Below, piece by piece: positions 47,130-59,559 of a stretch of DNA of 64,000 bases. The notes under the pieces were generated by a model, which saw nothing but the letters and a program-made list of their open reading frames with translations, was not told the origin of the DNA and did not search any database. Position numbers and translations under genes: made by a program. Origin of the DNA: Mimachlamys varia (lineage: Eukaryota > Mollusca > Bivalvia > Pectinida > Pectinidae). The stretch spans positions 37,453,465-37,517,464 of the forward strand of contig OX392536.1 of assembly GCA_947623455.1 (NCBI GenBank). The letters run 5' to 3'. Positions within the stretch are counted from its first letter, which is position 1. The number at the start of each line of letters is the position of its first letter.

Positions 47130-47540
47130 GTGTGTATTTGGGAGGCCACGGTATGTTCGCGTAAGCCTTCTTGCGATAGACCGGATCCTTTGCCCATTTA
47201 AAGTGCTACCCCACTGAAGTATACTGCCGAAGGCCCCCAGCAGAACTCCCCACCCGGTCACATTATACTGACAACGGGCGGACCAGTCGTTCCATTCCCA
47301 ATAATGCTGAACGTCAAGTAGGGAGTAGTAACTACCATTGTTAGAGACCCATATCCTTCCTCACAGGGGCGGACCCTCAAGTAAAGGCGAAAAGTGAGGT
47401 TGTGTCAAGGGAGACTTTAGGAAGAAGACGGTTGTTTAGAAAGAATAGAAACGGTAACATCCCAAGTTTAGTCGCCTTCTACGATCATGCAATGGGGGCA
47501 GCAGGTACAATTCTTACGCCCTACCTGCAGATTACCTGCA
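47130..47540 (-). repeat. Probable dispersed repeat (SINE-like module)
   Basis: Less AT-rich than the surroundings. The plus-strand phrase tttagtcgccttctacgatc and the surrounding text resemble a conserved module of molluscan SINE-type repeats as I remember them. It occurs once in this window, so repeat status is not shown here. Confidence 0.35.
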
Positions 47541-50500
47541 GGGCACAAATTAAGCGTGATCAGGCATATGATAAGCATATTGAAGTAATTAACATAGAAG
47601 TTTATATATAAAGCCGACTAGCATAACGTGTGGTCGAATGGATATAACCATTTAGTTCGCGTACAGTCGCATGGATTATTTCAGAGGGCTTATTAACAAT
47701 CAGTGTTTCGTCACTTAGTCATATTATCCTTTATCCCAATGATATCAAAGATTAAGGATATAGTCTACGTCACTTTGTGTAATATCAACACTCTGAGGAG
47801 ACTCGACAGAGACAGAACTGTGGTGAATGTTGACGATACCTATCTTGACAAGTCTACATGTAAGACCTACAGTATAGCGCTCAGCACACACATGTGATCC
47901 CTGTGATTCTGGTATAAATTATAGCACGGCTGTTATTAATTGATTACGTCATGATAACAGATGACATGTGTCTAATACTTCCTCATAAACAGATAAGAAC
48001 CGGAAGTACATTAACTTCAGCTTTTCTTTAGATCACTGATATTTACATTTCTTACCCACACGGTTTCGCCGATGTACTTATGGTGACCAATTAGCTGGAA
48101 ATACTGGTGACCAAGTTGTAGTATGTCGACGAATAGCAGTAATTTAAAGAAAATCTGAAGTAATACATATTCCCTACTAAATGAACATTTTCGGTGACGC
48201 ACGAAAGTACTGTATACTGTGAAGCGCATTTATGTAATTTTACATATTATATAGAGCGCTATATTAATGCAGATATTAATGATGCATGTTAATTTCAGTG
48301 ATACTGATATTTTATGACACTTGTACAATATGCACAGGATGACATTTGCGTATATTGGAATAACGATATGCCGTTGGATGTATGAGAACAGTTACATTCA
48401 AGGGATGTTTTATCAAACAACGCTGCTGTTCTATCGAGATAAAAAAAATGCGTCTGATTAAACAGATAACTCTGTCTATGAAAGATGTAAACAATTAATA
48501 AATTTAAACTCGTTATCTCGGGAAAGACTGGTGTGTGGGGGGTTCTCAAGCACGGGTGTGGTTCTCAAACAAGAGACGAGTTTGATGTGGCGGGGAGCTG
48601 TCTACCCAGTCCAGATCATATATTTACAACATTGTAGATCCTCGCCGTTATCTACAAGACAGACACGGGTATTTTTGCAATGGTTATTAATATGAGTCAT
48701 CAAAGGGATGGTTGTTTCTGAACGAGGAATGTTGTCTTAACACTAAATTAACACAACATGGTAATGAACTACAAATCATCTTCTACAATTCAAAGGTTGC
48801 CAAACATTGCATTTCGGGGTCAAAAAAGATAGTCCTAATTACATATATCCGGCCCTATAATTAATAAATGGCCGGGGACCATGGTAACCTGGGGCGTGAT
48901 ATGAAACAGCTGGCGAATGTTATTGATCCTCAAATAGAGATTTTTTATCTGATGGTATCGTGCCCATATAATGATCTATCGATTATCTCATTTCTCCATG
49001 AAAAAAAGTACTGTGATGACCGCCATATTTATAGATGAACGAGTTAGTTGTTATGTATGGATATAGGTCACTGGATCACGGAATATTGAGTGATTAATCA
49101 CGAAAGGTCAAAGAATATGAATTGAAATAAACGACTCGTGACGGTATGAAGCTGGGTTCTAACACCTAACCGGCTTTTGTTCGATAACAATTAGTGATGT
49201 AGACGACAAAGGTAGTAGGGCGGGAGTGATTTACATCGAGTCAAGACTTCTGGTGCCGTTACTGTGCCTATTTTGAACTTTCCATACGAATTGGGCAATA
49301 TATTATAATTGATCGTAATGCATGTTTTATCTGTAGTATGGGTCGGGTGATTTACAGTGCAGTTTGAGCTATAACAAGAGACTGTTTCTTGTAACGTTGA
49401 TACACGAGCATACTCAGAGGTGCGAAAGGTTCAAAAGGACGACGACTCGTGTCAATAAAAAGATTGAGAAATAAATTAAAACCCACATGCAGGGTATATG
49501 TCATATTCGTCATCAAAGTAGATCATGCATGTATATCCAAAGGAACCAATGATCGATTGGTGAACTGACCTGCAGTACTTGTGTTATATATATACAACGT
49601 ACGACATCGGATCCAATACACAACATTGCTTATAACAAGACGCATAATTCTATTGACATAACATAAAAAGATCAATATTTTCTTTCTAATACACATTTTA
49701 TACACTGACATGTGTTATATATACATATTAGGCATCAGGGTTATGACCACAAACAATCTACAACTACTTATTTTGGTAAATGTCTTCATTGTTTAGCATT
49801 CGATGCTGATGAATGTAAACATGATATGTTCATGTTTATTCAGAGAGGTGTGGTAACGATTTATTTGCAATGATGAGGTCATTTTGGAACAGATGTTTCT
49901 GGGCATTAAAAGCTTAGTCATTCTACCAATTTCCACACAATAATGTATTACATGTACATTCGCACTAGCTTTCTCAAAACGAGAGCATTATCAAAACGAA
50001 ACAAGTGACAGAAGTACCTAGAGGATGACCAGAACCTCCAGAAGTATTGCTAATACAGTTGAGGACTTTCGGATTCAAAAAGTAAATATATCTGACAAAT
50101 TAATGGCAAGATGTAACAACTGGTGTTCAATGTTCAGTTTTTAAGTTTTGTATTCTGAAAATATGCCATTTAATAGAGAATGAACGTACTGACCAACTAC
50201 TGTGGCTAGCACTATGGAAAGACGTCAGTGATTCGGAACCATCTTAGACTGACCAGTTACAGTGGTACGACAGCTTGCAGTGCCGTTATATTTAATAGCA
50301 GTACCAGTTGTATACAGGACATGGTACCAGACAGTTTCATTGATCTGTATGTCATACCGACCGCCATATGCAGACAGATTCTGCATCAACAGAAAATATG
50401 GATAAACATTCGATCGGTCTGTTCCAATTACGTCATAAATATACTCTTTTTAGAAAACTATCAAATGTGGTATTTGATCAGGCTTTAGATCTCTTCTTCT

Positions 50501-51632
50501 TTAAAACACCAATCTTCCAATTCATAAAGATAATAATACAGCTAACGGTTGATTAGTCGGCATTGTGTACAGTTAATTTCTTTTACGCTAGCCAATATTA
50601 ACACAAGGGAAAAGTAGAATATTGCGTGACCAACATGATCTGATAACTTGAACCTGATAGGATAAGGGGATTGTATTGTTACAGGAAGAGGAATGGTGTC
50701 GACTGCACGTGACAAGTGTCCCCATTATCACCCCGACACACTGTGTCCGTACAGCTGTGTACCCACTCCCCCGTCGGGACCGCGCCCAGTGCATGTTACA
50801 CGTGCTACACATATACGTGTGCATGTTTGTTAATACAGTGAATCATATATATATATATATACAGTCCAGACAGCCGGCACGTATTAAATGTATTGCCATG
50901 GAGATTTGAAACTCTAAATCACACGCTTCGTTTCAAGGGTCTTTGGTAGATGTGAAATTGAGTGTGGAAATGAAAAGTGACACATTGGCAGGGCTACAAT
51001 TCAGGGCAACACAAACGGTATCATATATAACTAGCTCTAGTTTACACGTGATATTTCAATTCATATTACACAGAGTCGGATGTATACATATATACAATGT
51101 ACATGTAGTGTACGGTTCTTTATGTTTCTGCTAAACTAAGACCATTTCTTGACACTGTCAATGCTTAACAATCATCACAAAGAAGATAACAGAACCATTG
51201 CCCTATGCAATACTGACAATATTGACGAGTGGTAACTGATGACCGGGAGTATAATTAAGAAAATGGAAACTGTTTGGTGTATAGACCATTCACAAATTGA
51301 CATTAAGATACAAATTAAGTGTCACATTTCGATTTGGCGCATTTTATATATGTTTTATATTTCCTTTCAGCTAACACAATAGCTACATGTTTGTGTATTT
51401 CATGTGATGTTTCACATACTTTGCTTGCTTTTCTTTTCAAATAAGCAATTTCTAAACGCTACATACAATTCATATGTATTTCTAACGTAAAATTCCTTCG
51501 TTCTATGATATAACATAGTAATGTTATTCCATAAACAAAGTGACAATCGATATTATAACAAGCTCTCCTGTGTTACAAATATTAACAGTCAATAATATAC
51601 AGATACGCTAACGTTGGATCAATGACACTCAC
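47541..51632. other. Gene-free stretch
   Basis: No gene, RNA or element recognised; short frames lack any family signature. A (TA)n run is near 50850. Confidence 0.4.
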
Positions 51633-51890
51633 CTGTACTAATGAGATTTCGCACCTGTCCTGTGATGACCCCTCCAAAGCTGGGTAGCCGTAATAGATAC
51701 ACGTACACAAGTCCCGGCCCCTCATTCACGTGTTACAGCACACACTTGTGATGTGGGGGTGTGAAGCAACAAGCTCCTGACACCGTGCCTCCCATTCCTC
51801 GTGTGCCGAGTAGCCCAACTGACGGGTGTAAGACGGAACCAGCAGCTCGGGACCAAGTAGCACAGTCTTACATCAGCTCGCGGAGCAGCA
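51633..51890 (-). other. Candidate first exon and promoter of the amine oxidase
   Basis: The minus strand ends in a strong donor (agtacag then gtgagtgt) at 51633. The segment is clearly more GC-rich than its surroundings and not repetitive. It could be a 5' non-coding exon about 10.7 kb upstream of the coding exon. The 5' border is arbitrary. Confidence 0.3.
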
Positions 51891-52576
51891 CTGTGTGTGT
51901 TAATGAATTCTGCGTCAGTGTATATGATTAAATATTTGGCATAATTTGCCCTGGTCTATTTCATTGTGTTGTGTTGATCACAGGCCAGTGTTGCTATAGA
52001 TATTATTTATGTGTATATACGTGTGTGTACCCATCGATTGATGTTCCACACATTACGGTATATACCCATCATACACGTCTCTCGGCCGTTCACTCGGCTG
52101 AGATGTTTGGTGGAGATAAGGTTATGCCGTGATCTGTGGTTGTAAGACTCAGTCCGGACGAGTGTTTGTGCCCCGCATAATGTATGTTTTATCCATCATC
52201 TGTCACTCCAGTCCGATCGCCATCATTGCTCCCCAGCCTCAGAACCACAAAAACATACCAAGTTGCCATGGCACCGGTTTTAAACCGGTCAATGACGCAA
52301 TGTGTAGTAAATGTGAAATATATGTTGTTTTATTTCTGTTCTGACTTGTATATCGTTTTTTAACGAACCGGGAATTTTTGGTAATGATGTTTAGCGTGTG
52401 AAAACATCGTGAGACATCTTAAATTGACATAGATCCATGTTGTCGCATTAAGTCGAATCTGCTCTCTCGCAGAACTTACATAGGTTGAGGACGGTATAAT
52501 TTCGAACTCTTGGTGCGAAATGTTCAAAATAAATTAATGAGATGGTAATAATTTAACAGCCTATTATACAGCTCTA
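51891..52576. other. Gene-free stretch
   Basis: No gene or element recognised. Confidence 0.35.
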
Positions 52577-52584
52577 GCTGTTGC

Positions 52585-52831
52585 CACAGGGACCTGAGAA
52601 TTTGTTACAGCTAGTTTTGGACCTAAAATAGGGTATTTAGAGTAATTTTACACATTTGGGGGGTTAAGATCAATTTTCGATAAAATTGCCCCCTCAGTGG
52701 TCATAAAAGCTATGACCACTGAGGGGGCATTTTTATCGAAAATTGATCTTAACCCCCCAAATGTGTAAAATTACTCTAAACACCCTATTTCAGGTCCAAA
52801 ACTAGCTGTGACAAATTCTCAGGTCCCTGTG
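52585..52831. mobile_element. hAT-like foldback MITE with 8-bp target duplication
   Basis: A 247-bp near-perfect inverted repeat from cacagggacctgag to ctcaggtccctgtg, arms about 120 bases, short loop near 52708. The 8 bases gctgttgc occur directly outside both ends (52577-52584 and 52832-52839), the duplication length of the hAT superfamily. No coding capacity. Confidence 0.9.
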
Positions 52832-52839
52832 GCTGTTGC

Positions 52840-54189
52840 TATGTAGGACTCATTCTTAGACGCACCGGTGATATCCGGAACCGACAAAGAGCTGGATATC
52901 CAACTCGCTCAAAAGTAACGTTGAAATAGAAGATATTATTATCATTTATACAATTTACAAAAAGTTGAGGAATATGTATATTTCAATTTAACAGCACAAT
53001 TCGGCGAGTTACAGTCCTCCGCCGAATGTAACCGCCACCCCAAAGTTAACCTAGACACCCAGAACGAGGTTCCACCGAGCAGTATTGTTGGAAATATAGC
53101 CTTATAGGCCAGACGAATTTTTCTTTGATGCCACCCTTGGGGTAAGCTTATAACCTGCCAAGCACTTCGCAAGCCTCGTGTTTTGCAACTTAAGAATCTT
53201 TCTCCTTGGCTTGAGACCCCCCTGTCTGACCTCCAAGGTGATGGTTCTTTTAATCATGACTTGACAATTTACTGTTGATGTGTCGTCCTAGAGCCTTACG
53301 AAGCATCTTATTTAGAGTTATTACATAATGCGTTTGATTTTCCTTAACAATACGCATAAGCTATACTTTGAATTATTTACTAGCGAAATGAACTATTGCA
53401 CGGCTAAAATGACTATCTCACGGTCACGTGCGAACTATTGAACACTACGTGACGTTTCCTACCCTTTCAAACGTCAAAGTCAGTCAGATGTCAATGTTGC
53501 CAGACAACAGGAGGGTGACTTCTACAGGAAAGTTGAGATTTGGAGTCGCCAATGAATATGGATTGATATTTTTTGCAGTTATTACCAAATTAATCAAATA
53601 TTTACTGTTTACTTTTCTTTACATACCAGAGTTCACGCGATACATTATAAAATTGATCTATTTTTTTCAAAAACATGTTAATAAAATAAACAATTTTTAG
53701 TGATTCAAAGTGTGTTTTAGTGATTATGTAATAAAACAAGTATATCATGGGTGTCTGAGCAATAGTCCAGAATATTTTACCCTCGGTACTGGTAATCGAC
53801 CGATGTTCTATTGCACTCGGCCTTCGGCCTTGTATGATATAGCAGAATGAGGACAAACATTGGAAATAAATTTAAAACGTCGTGTGTCTCCGTATACGTA
53901 CCACCAGTAGCTCCAGTGAAAAAGTACCCACGTGGTTAGTCGTTGAGGCCATTATCTAACTAAACCGAAACGTTTCTCGTGCACTCGACATTATGATGCT
54001 CTTACAAGGGTCAACCTCCCTCCCCTGTATGCTGTTATCTACTGCGTGTATCTTATTAAAATTGACTAATGCTTGGTAATCCCTCACATTTTCCTTCAAT
54101 GTTGGACGTTACGCCGGTAAGGGAAACAATAGGTTCTGTCCCCCGGCCAGGAAAATAACAAAGTGCTTAGCAACAGGTTCATGGGCCTT
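52840..54189. other. Gene-free stretch
   Basis: No gene supported. It includes a short phrase (ataggttctgtccccc, 54130) also present near 19250, perhaps part of another dispersed repeat. Confidence 0.35.
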
Positions 54190-55045
54190 AATGGTCATCT
54201 GACCAAAAACATAGAATGCACGGTATCAGTCAATTCAAGTATAATTTGGTAGGAGTTTAACCCAAAATGAACTGGTTTAAGTTTCATTCACCTACTGTTG
54301 ACAGGCCAAGAGTTAAGGATAACATAAATTTGATACATTCATAACTGGTGAAAGTTGAGAAGCAGTTAAAAAGTTTTTCAAAATGGCGATCATACATGTA
54401 GCAGACATATTGCATTTCGACGTACACAACGGCCAGAGGACCAAAACATCGATTGCCCAACCACAAAATTAATGATGCATTAGACCAACCATATTTCAAA
54501 CCCATTTCAGAGTTAAGGAATAGTAGCATTGTAAAGCAATATTCAATCTAACTTTCCCTTTAGGGTCACGCCTCTCAGCCCAGGGACCTAACCACATTCT
54601 AAAATTGATAATTACTTTCCCAGTCCCATTGATGCTTGAAAACCATTAACGCATAAAGGTAATGAAGCATTTCGAAGCAATGTTTTAGCAACCTTCCTCT
54701 TTAGGGGTCATCCTCAATCCCCTGGGATCTGATCGAAATTCTGAATTTAAGAATTGATTGTCCATCCCCAATGATTCACCAGGTCAAACCTGATTGAAAT
54801 CAACAAAAACATGAAGGAGGAATAACATTATAGAGCAAAATTACAGCTAACTTCCCTATTAAGAGCCCCCGTCGTCCAGCCCCCGAGGGTCTGATCAAAT
54901 TTCTGGATTAAAAAATTGATCGCCCATCATCAATTATACATCAGGCCAAATTTAGTTGAAGTCCAAGTGCACCATAGCATGTGCACGATGACGGGAGAAG
55001 CACGATTGCAATAAGCCATCTTGACCCTTTTGGTCAGATGACCTA
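54190..55045. mobile_element. Non-autonomous DNA element with internal repeats
   Basis: The ends ggtcatctgacca and tggtcagatgacc are exact inverted repeats. Inside are three diverged modules of about 150 bp, each with a ctttaggggtcatcctca-like start, a gatctgatc-like block and a ccatccccaatgattcacca-like block. No transposase. Confidence 0.6.
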
Positions 55046-55074
55046 AAACTGAAAACTTGTCATCCCTTGCTAAA

Positions 55075-55315
55075 CAATTGTTTGGACTGATACTCGGTTC
55101 TCATTTTACATGGATGTGACAAAGATTTACATGTCGGGTGCCGTCGATGGAGCAGAATACGCTTACTCTTCCGGAACACCTGGTCTTATTCTCTTCTACT
55201 TTTACATTGACCTCCATTAGATTTTTCCTTTGTCCATATGTTGCCCTAGTTTAATCGATTTTGCGTTCGGATTATGATTTTGTTAACGCTTCGGTATTCT
55301 CTAATTTATTTGGAT
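55075..55315 (+). mobile_element. Penelope-like tail, well preserved
   Basis: Plus sense, gatactcggttctcatttt through cttcggtattctctaattt. Flanked on both sides by other elements. Confidence 0.7.
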
Positions 55316-55329
55316 AATGTGACTGGGTG

Positions 55330-55508
55330 GAATACTGTGTCGTGTGGTTTCGGCATGGTATTAGGCTGAGCCAACCCTATTAAATCGGTATCAGATCGGC
55401 GCTATCACAGGGAGGCAAGTACGCCAACATACACTGTACCCTAGATCCAGCACACATTCACGCATATCGAAGACACGTCCTTAATAGGACGTTAAACAAA
55501 ATAAAACA
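55330..55508 (+). mobile_element. SINE or SINE 3' part
   Basis: The 3' end aggacgttaaacaaaataaa is typical of tails borrowed from an RTE-type LINE, similar to that of the SINE at 18.5 kb. No clear tRNA head. It abuts the satellite array. Confidence 0.5.
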
Positions 55509-55534
55509 ATACTAGGATTGGTCTGAAAAAAAAC

Positions 55535-57264
55535 ATTGTTAGGATAGAGACGTACACGTGTTGTTAGGCTAGAGACATACGCGTGCTATTAGGCTAGAGA
55601 CGTACGCGTGTGTTGTTAGGCTAGAGACTACGCGTGTCGTTATTGCTAGAGACGTACGCGTGTGTTGTTAGGCTAGAACCGTACACATGTGTTGTTAGGC
55701 TGGAGACGTACGCGTATTGTTAAGGTTAAAGACGTACATGTTTGTTGTAAGGCTAGAGACGTACGCGTGTGTTGTAAAGGCTAGAGACGTACGCGTGTGT
55801 TGTTAGGCTAGAGACGTACACATGTGTTGTTAGGCTGGAGACGTACGCGTATTGTTAAGGTTAAAGACGTACGTGTTTGTTGTAAGGCTAGAGACGTACG
55901 CGTATTGTTAAGGCTAGAGACGTACGCGTGTGTTGTTAGGCTAGAGACGTACACATGTGTTGTTAGGCTGGAGCCGTACGCGTGTTGTTAAGGCTAGAGA
56001 CGTACGCGTATTGTTAAGGCTAGAGACGTACGCGTGTTGTTAAGGCTAGAGACGTACGCTTGTGTTGTTAGGCTGGAGACGTAGCATATTGTTAAGGCTA
56101 GACACGTACGCGTGTGTTGTTAGGCTAGAGACGTACGCGTGTTGTGAAGGCTAGAGACGTACGCGTGTCGTTAGGCTAGAGACGTACGCGTGTGTTGTTA
56201 GGCTAGAGACATACGCGTGGGTTGTTAGGCTAGAGAAGTACACATGAGTTGTTAGGCTGGAGACGTACGCGTGTGTTGTTATGCTGGAGACGTACACACG
56301 TGTTGTTAGGGTGGAACCGTTCGCGTGTTGTTAAGGCTAGGGACGTACACGTGTATTGTTAGGCTGGAGACGTACGCTTATTGTTAAGGCTAGAGACGTA
56401 CGCGTGTTGTTAAGGCTAGAGACGTACGCGTGTTGTTAGGCTAGTGACGTACGCGCGTACTGTTAAAGCTAGAAACGTACGCGTGTTGTTAGGCTGGAGC
56501 CGTACGCGTGTTGTTAAGGCTAGAGACGTACGCGTGTGTTGTTAGGCTAGAGACGTACGCTTGTGTTGTTAAGGCTAGCGACGTACGCGTGTGTTGTTAG
56601 GCTAGAGACGTACGTGTGTTGTTAGGCTAGAGACGTACGCGTGTTGTTAGGCTAGAGACGTACGCGTGTGTTGTTAGGCTAGAGACGTACGCGCATGTTG
56701 TTAGGCTAGAGACGTACGCGTGTGTTGTTAGGGATTGAGACGTACGCGTGTTGTTAGGTTAGAGACGTACGCGTGTTGTAAGGTTAAAGACGTACGCGTG
56801 TGTTGTTAGGGATTGAGACGTACGCGTGTTGTTAGGTTAGAGACGTACGCGTGTGTTGTTAGGGATTGAGACGTACGCGTGTTGTTAGGCTAGAGACGTA
56901 CGCGTGTGTTGTTAGGGATTGAGACGTACGCGTGTTGTTAGGTTAGAGACGTACGCGTGTGTTGTTAGGGTGGAGACGTACGCGTGTTGTTCGGCTAGAG
57001 ACGTACGCGTGTGTTGTTAGGGTGGAGACGTACGCGTGTTGTTAGGCTAGAGACGTACGCGTGTGTTGTTAGGGTGGAGACGTACGCGTGTTGTTAGGCT
57101 AGAGACGTACGCGTGTGTTGTTAGGGTGGAGACGTACGCGTGTTGTTCGGCTAGAGACGTACGCGTGTGTTGTTAGGGTGGAGACGTACGCGTGTTGTTA
57201 GGGTGGAGACGTACGCGTATTGTTCGGCTAGAGACGTACGCGTGTTGTTCGGCTAGAGATGTAC
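55535..57264 (+). repeat. CpG-rich ~25-bp satellite, ~68 copies
   Basis: The monomer is roughly gttgttaggctagagacgta followed by cgcgtgt, 24-27 bases. Variants differ in aggctaga, agggtgga and agggattga blocks. Towards the right end two variants alternate, making dimers of about 52 bases. Each unit has several CpG sites. Confidence 0.95.
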
Positions 57265-59559
57265 AGTATAATAAAACTTTCTCGCATTGATCAGACCGTT
57301 TCTGCAAATATTTTTGAGGACAAAAGCTGAATTTGTAAAACATAGAATAAATCAATAATACAAATAATCAAACGTCAGAGTTGTCTGTAAGCGTATACCT
57401 TGTGTTACCAAGTTATGTTTACCTTGCACAAGCACTCTGGAAATCTCAGAGCGCCAAGTAAAAACGGTCACGTGGTCATGTACGCTACAAAGTCTAGTCG
57501 CGTTCGCAAATATTAACACAGAACCGAGAAAATATTTTGTGTGTTTTATATTCATCTAATATACAGGTTAGTGCAGCTCTACACATCATGGCTGTGACTA
57601 CACCAAGATCATATAACGCAGTCTAATTGTTTTATCACGGAACACGGTGCCATATTACAGGGCAGGTTAAAAATGCATTAGGTCGCTCAAAAGTAGCGTA
57701 CAATTACTATAATATATAGTCTGACTGCATGTACAGGGAACAGGCGATGTGTAACCCTTGATACATATCGTACTAAAGCAATGTATAACTGTATTACATT
57801 TCTGCAAATGTTGCAATTTTATGTTGTTCTGAACTTAACGTACATCATGTGGGATCAGTCTAAAGCGCTTACTTGTTAAGCATTGGTCATCTTTTATTTT
57901 TTTTATCATTTATTCTAACTTTTTCTTTTATGCACCTTTATGAACCGCGTATTGCTAAAGGTACGTACATGTATCAGTAAATATTACAATTTAATTTATT
58001 CATACAATGAGAACATTATTGATATCATAATAATTGGAAGATGGCCACATCAGGAAGTTGGTACTGGTATGTTTTTGTGTAACGTTCTTTCACGCCGTTT
58101 TATAGGGTACCGGTGTACTTAACAGCCTAAATGGCAATCCGTCCCTAAAATAATGAAATAATAATTGTATCATTTCTATGGAGTATTTCTTTGCTTTTAC
58201 ACTATTAATTGTAGCTTATCTCCGCTAGATTATAACCATAGCTGTTGGCTTAACAAAAGATATTAACAGGGAATCATTTGCTCTAATACTATGAGAACAC
58301 TAGTATCAGAGTATTAGCTAAAATCAGACACCCAAGTGAAAGAAATAAAACTGTTTAGAGTAAAAGCAACAATTGTTGAGCAACAATGGTTGGATACGCG
58401 AGATCTGGCCTCGTGTGAGGAACTCTATCGAGAAGGAAATGCATGTAAAATAGCAGATTACACCCTTAAACAGTAATCTGCTGTGATTATATATCCTCAT
58501 TTATTACGGGAACTCGTAGACCCAGTAACAGCATAGTGCTATATAATGTAGAGCGGTATGTGTGTCTAATTGAGAAGAAACTGAAGCCGAAATTGGAGCG
58601 CACCTGAGACCTACTTAAACATCAGCTAAAATACTCAGGCCAGCAATATAGAATCCCGAATAAACGGATTTCTCTAACTTCTATATCTGTTTTCATTAAG
58701 TACCTCTTACAGAGGTTAAACCTGTATGTATTGAAAGGTCAAATGTTAACAAGATACCGCCGCTGTAAGACGTACATTCTCTCACAGTGTATTACCTGAA
58801 ATGCTACAGCGTCCGTGTCTATATCATAACTGGTACCTATATAATTATACCTAGATATTTTTTTTCAAAAAAACGCAATGTAGCACGTTAAACTTCTTTT
58901 ACATTTGTAAAAAAAAGTCCGCTGAATCTTCCACTTGTGTGCCAAATGTTTAAATGTAAAAACAAAAGTGAGATGTAAAATGTATTACTCTCATCTTACC
59001 GCCATTCCAGCAATCCTAATTTTGAGCGCATTAGAGCATCAGAACCCTTCGACTTCTTAATCATTTTCGTGACATCAATAATTTAAGCAATAGTACTTCC
59101 GGTACAGAAACTACCACATCAAATGATTCTATCGGATACCGGTATATAAACTCTTTTCAATAAGAAACCAGTAATTAACCTTTCCAGAAAAGTAACTACC
59201 GCTTCCAATAGCTCTGTCGGTTATAATCTTTACCTAGTCCCATAATAAAAGCAGTTATTCAATATTCTATATAACTTTATCTTCCTATTAGTTTAGCTAC
59301 GCTATCATTATTTCCTGACCGATAGCCCTTCTTCTTCCAATAACGCAACTAGTAAATACGTTTACCTGTTACCGCTTATTGCATTCTTCAATATTTACAT
59401 CACTACTCCATCCAATTCGCATCCTCGATATACAGGGCTTCCGATTACCAACGTATACGCTCTCTACATCCCTGGCATATGTCATGGCAAAACTCTTGCT
59501 CGACATCTTCTCTTCCAGTAACCCTATCAGTAATTACCACTATCTTCCTCAACAACCTT
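57265..59559. other. Stretch between the two arrays
   Basis: No gene seen. From about 59100 onward diverged versions of the next array's motif appear (ttccaataacgcaactagta), a decayed array edge. Confidence 0.45.

Noticed and set aside
47402..47611. Plus-strand frame of 69 codons
   Set aside because: Falls in a probable dispersed repeat and has no domain signal.
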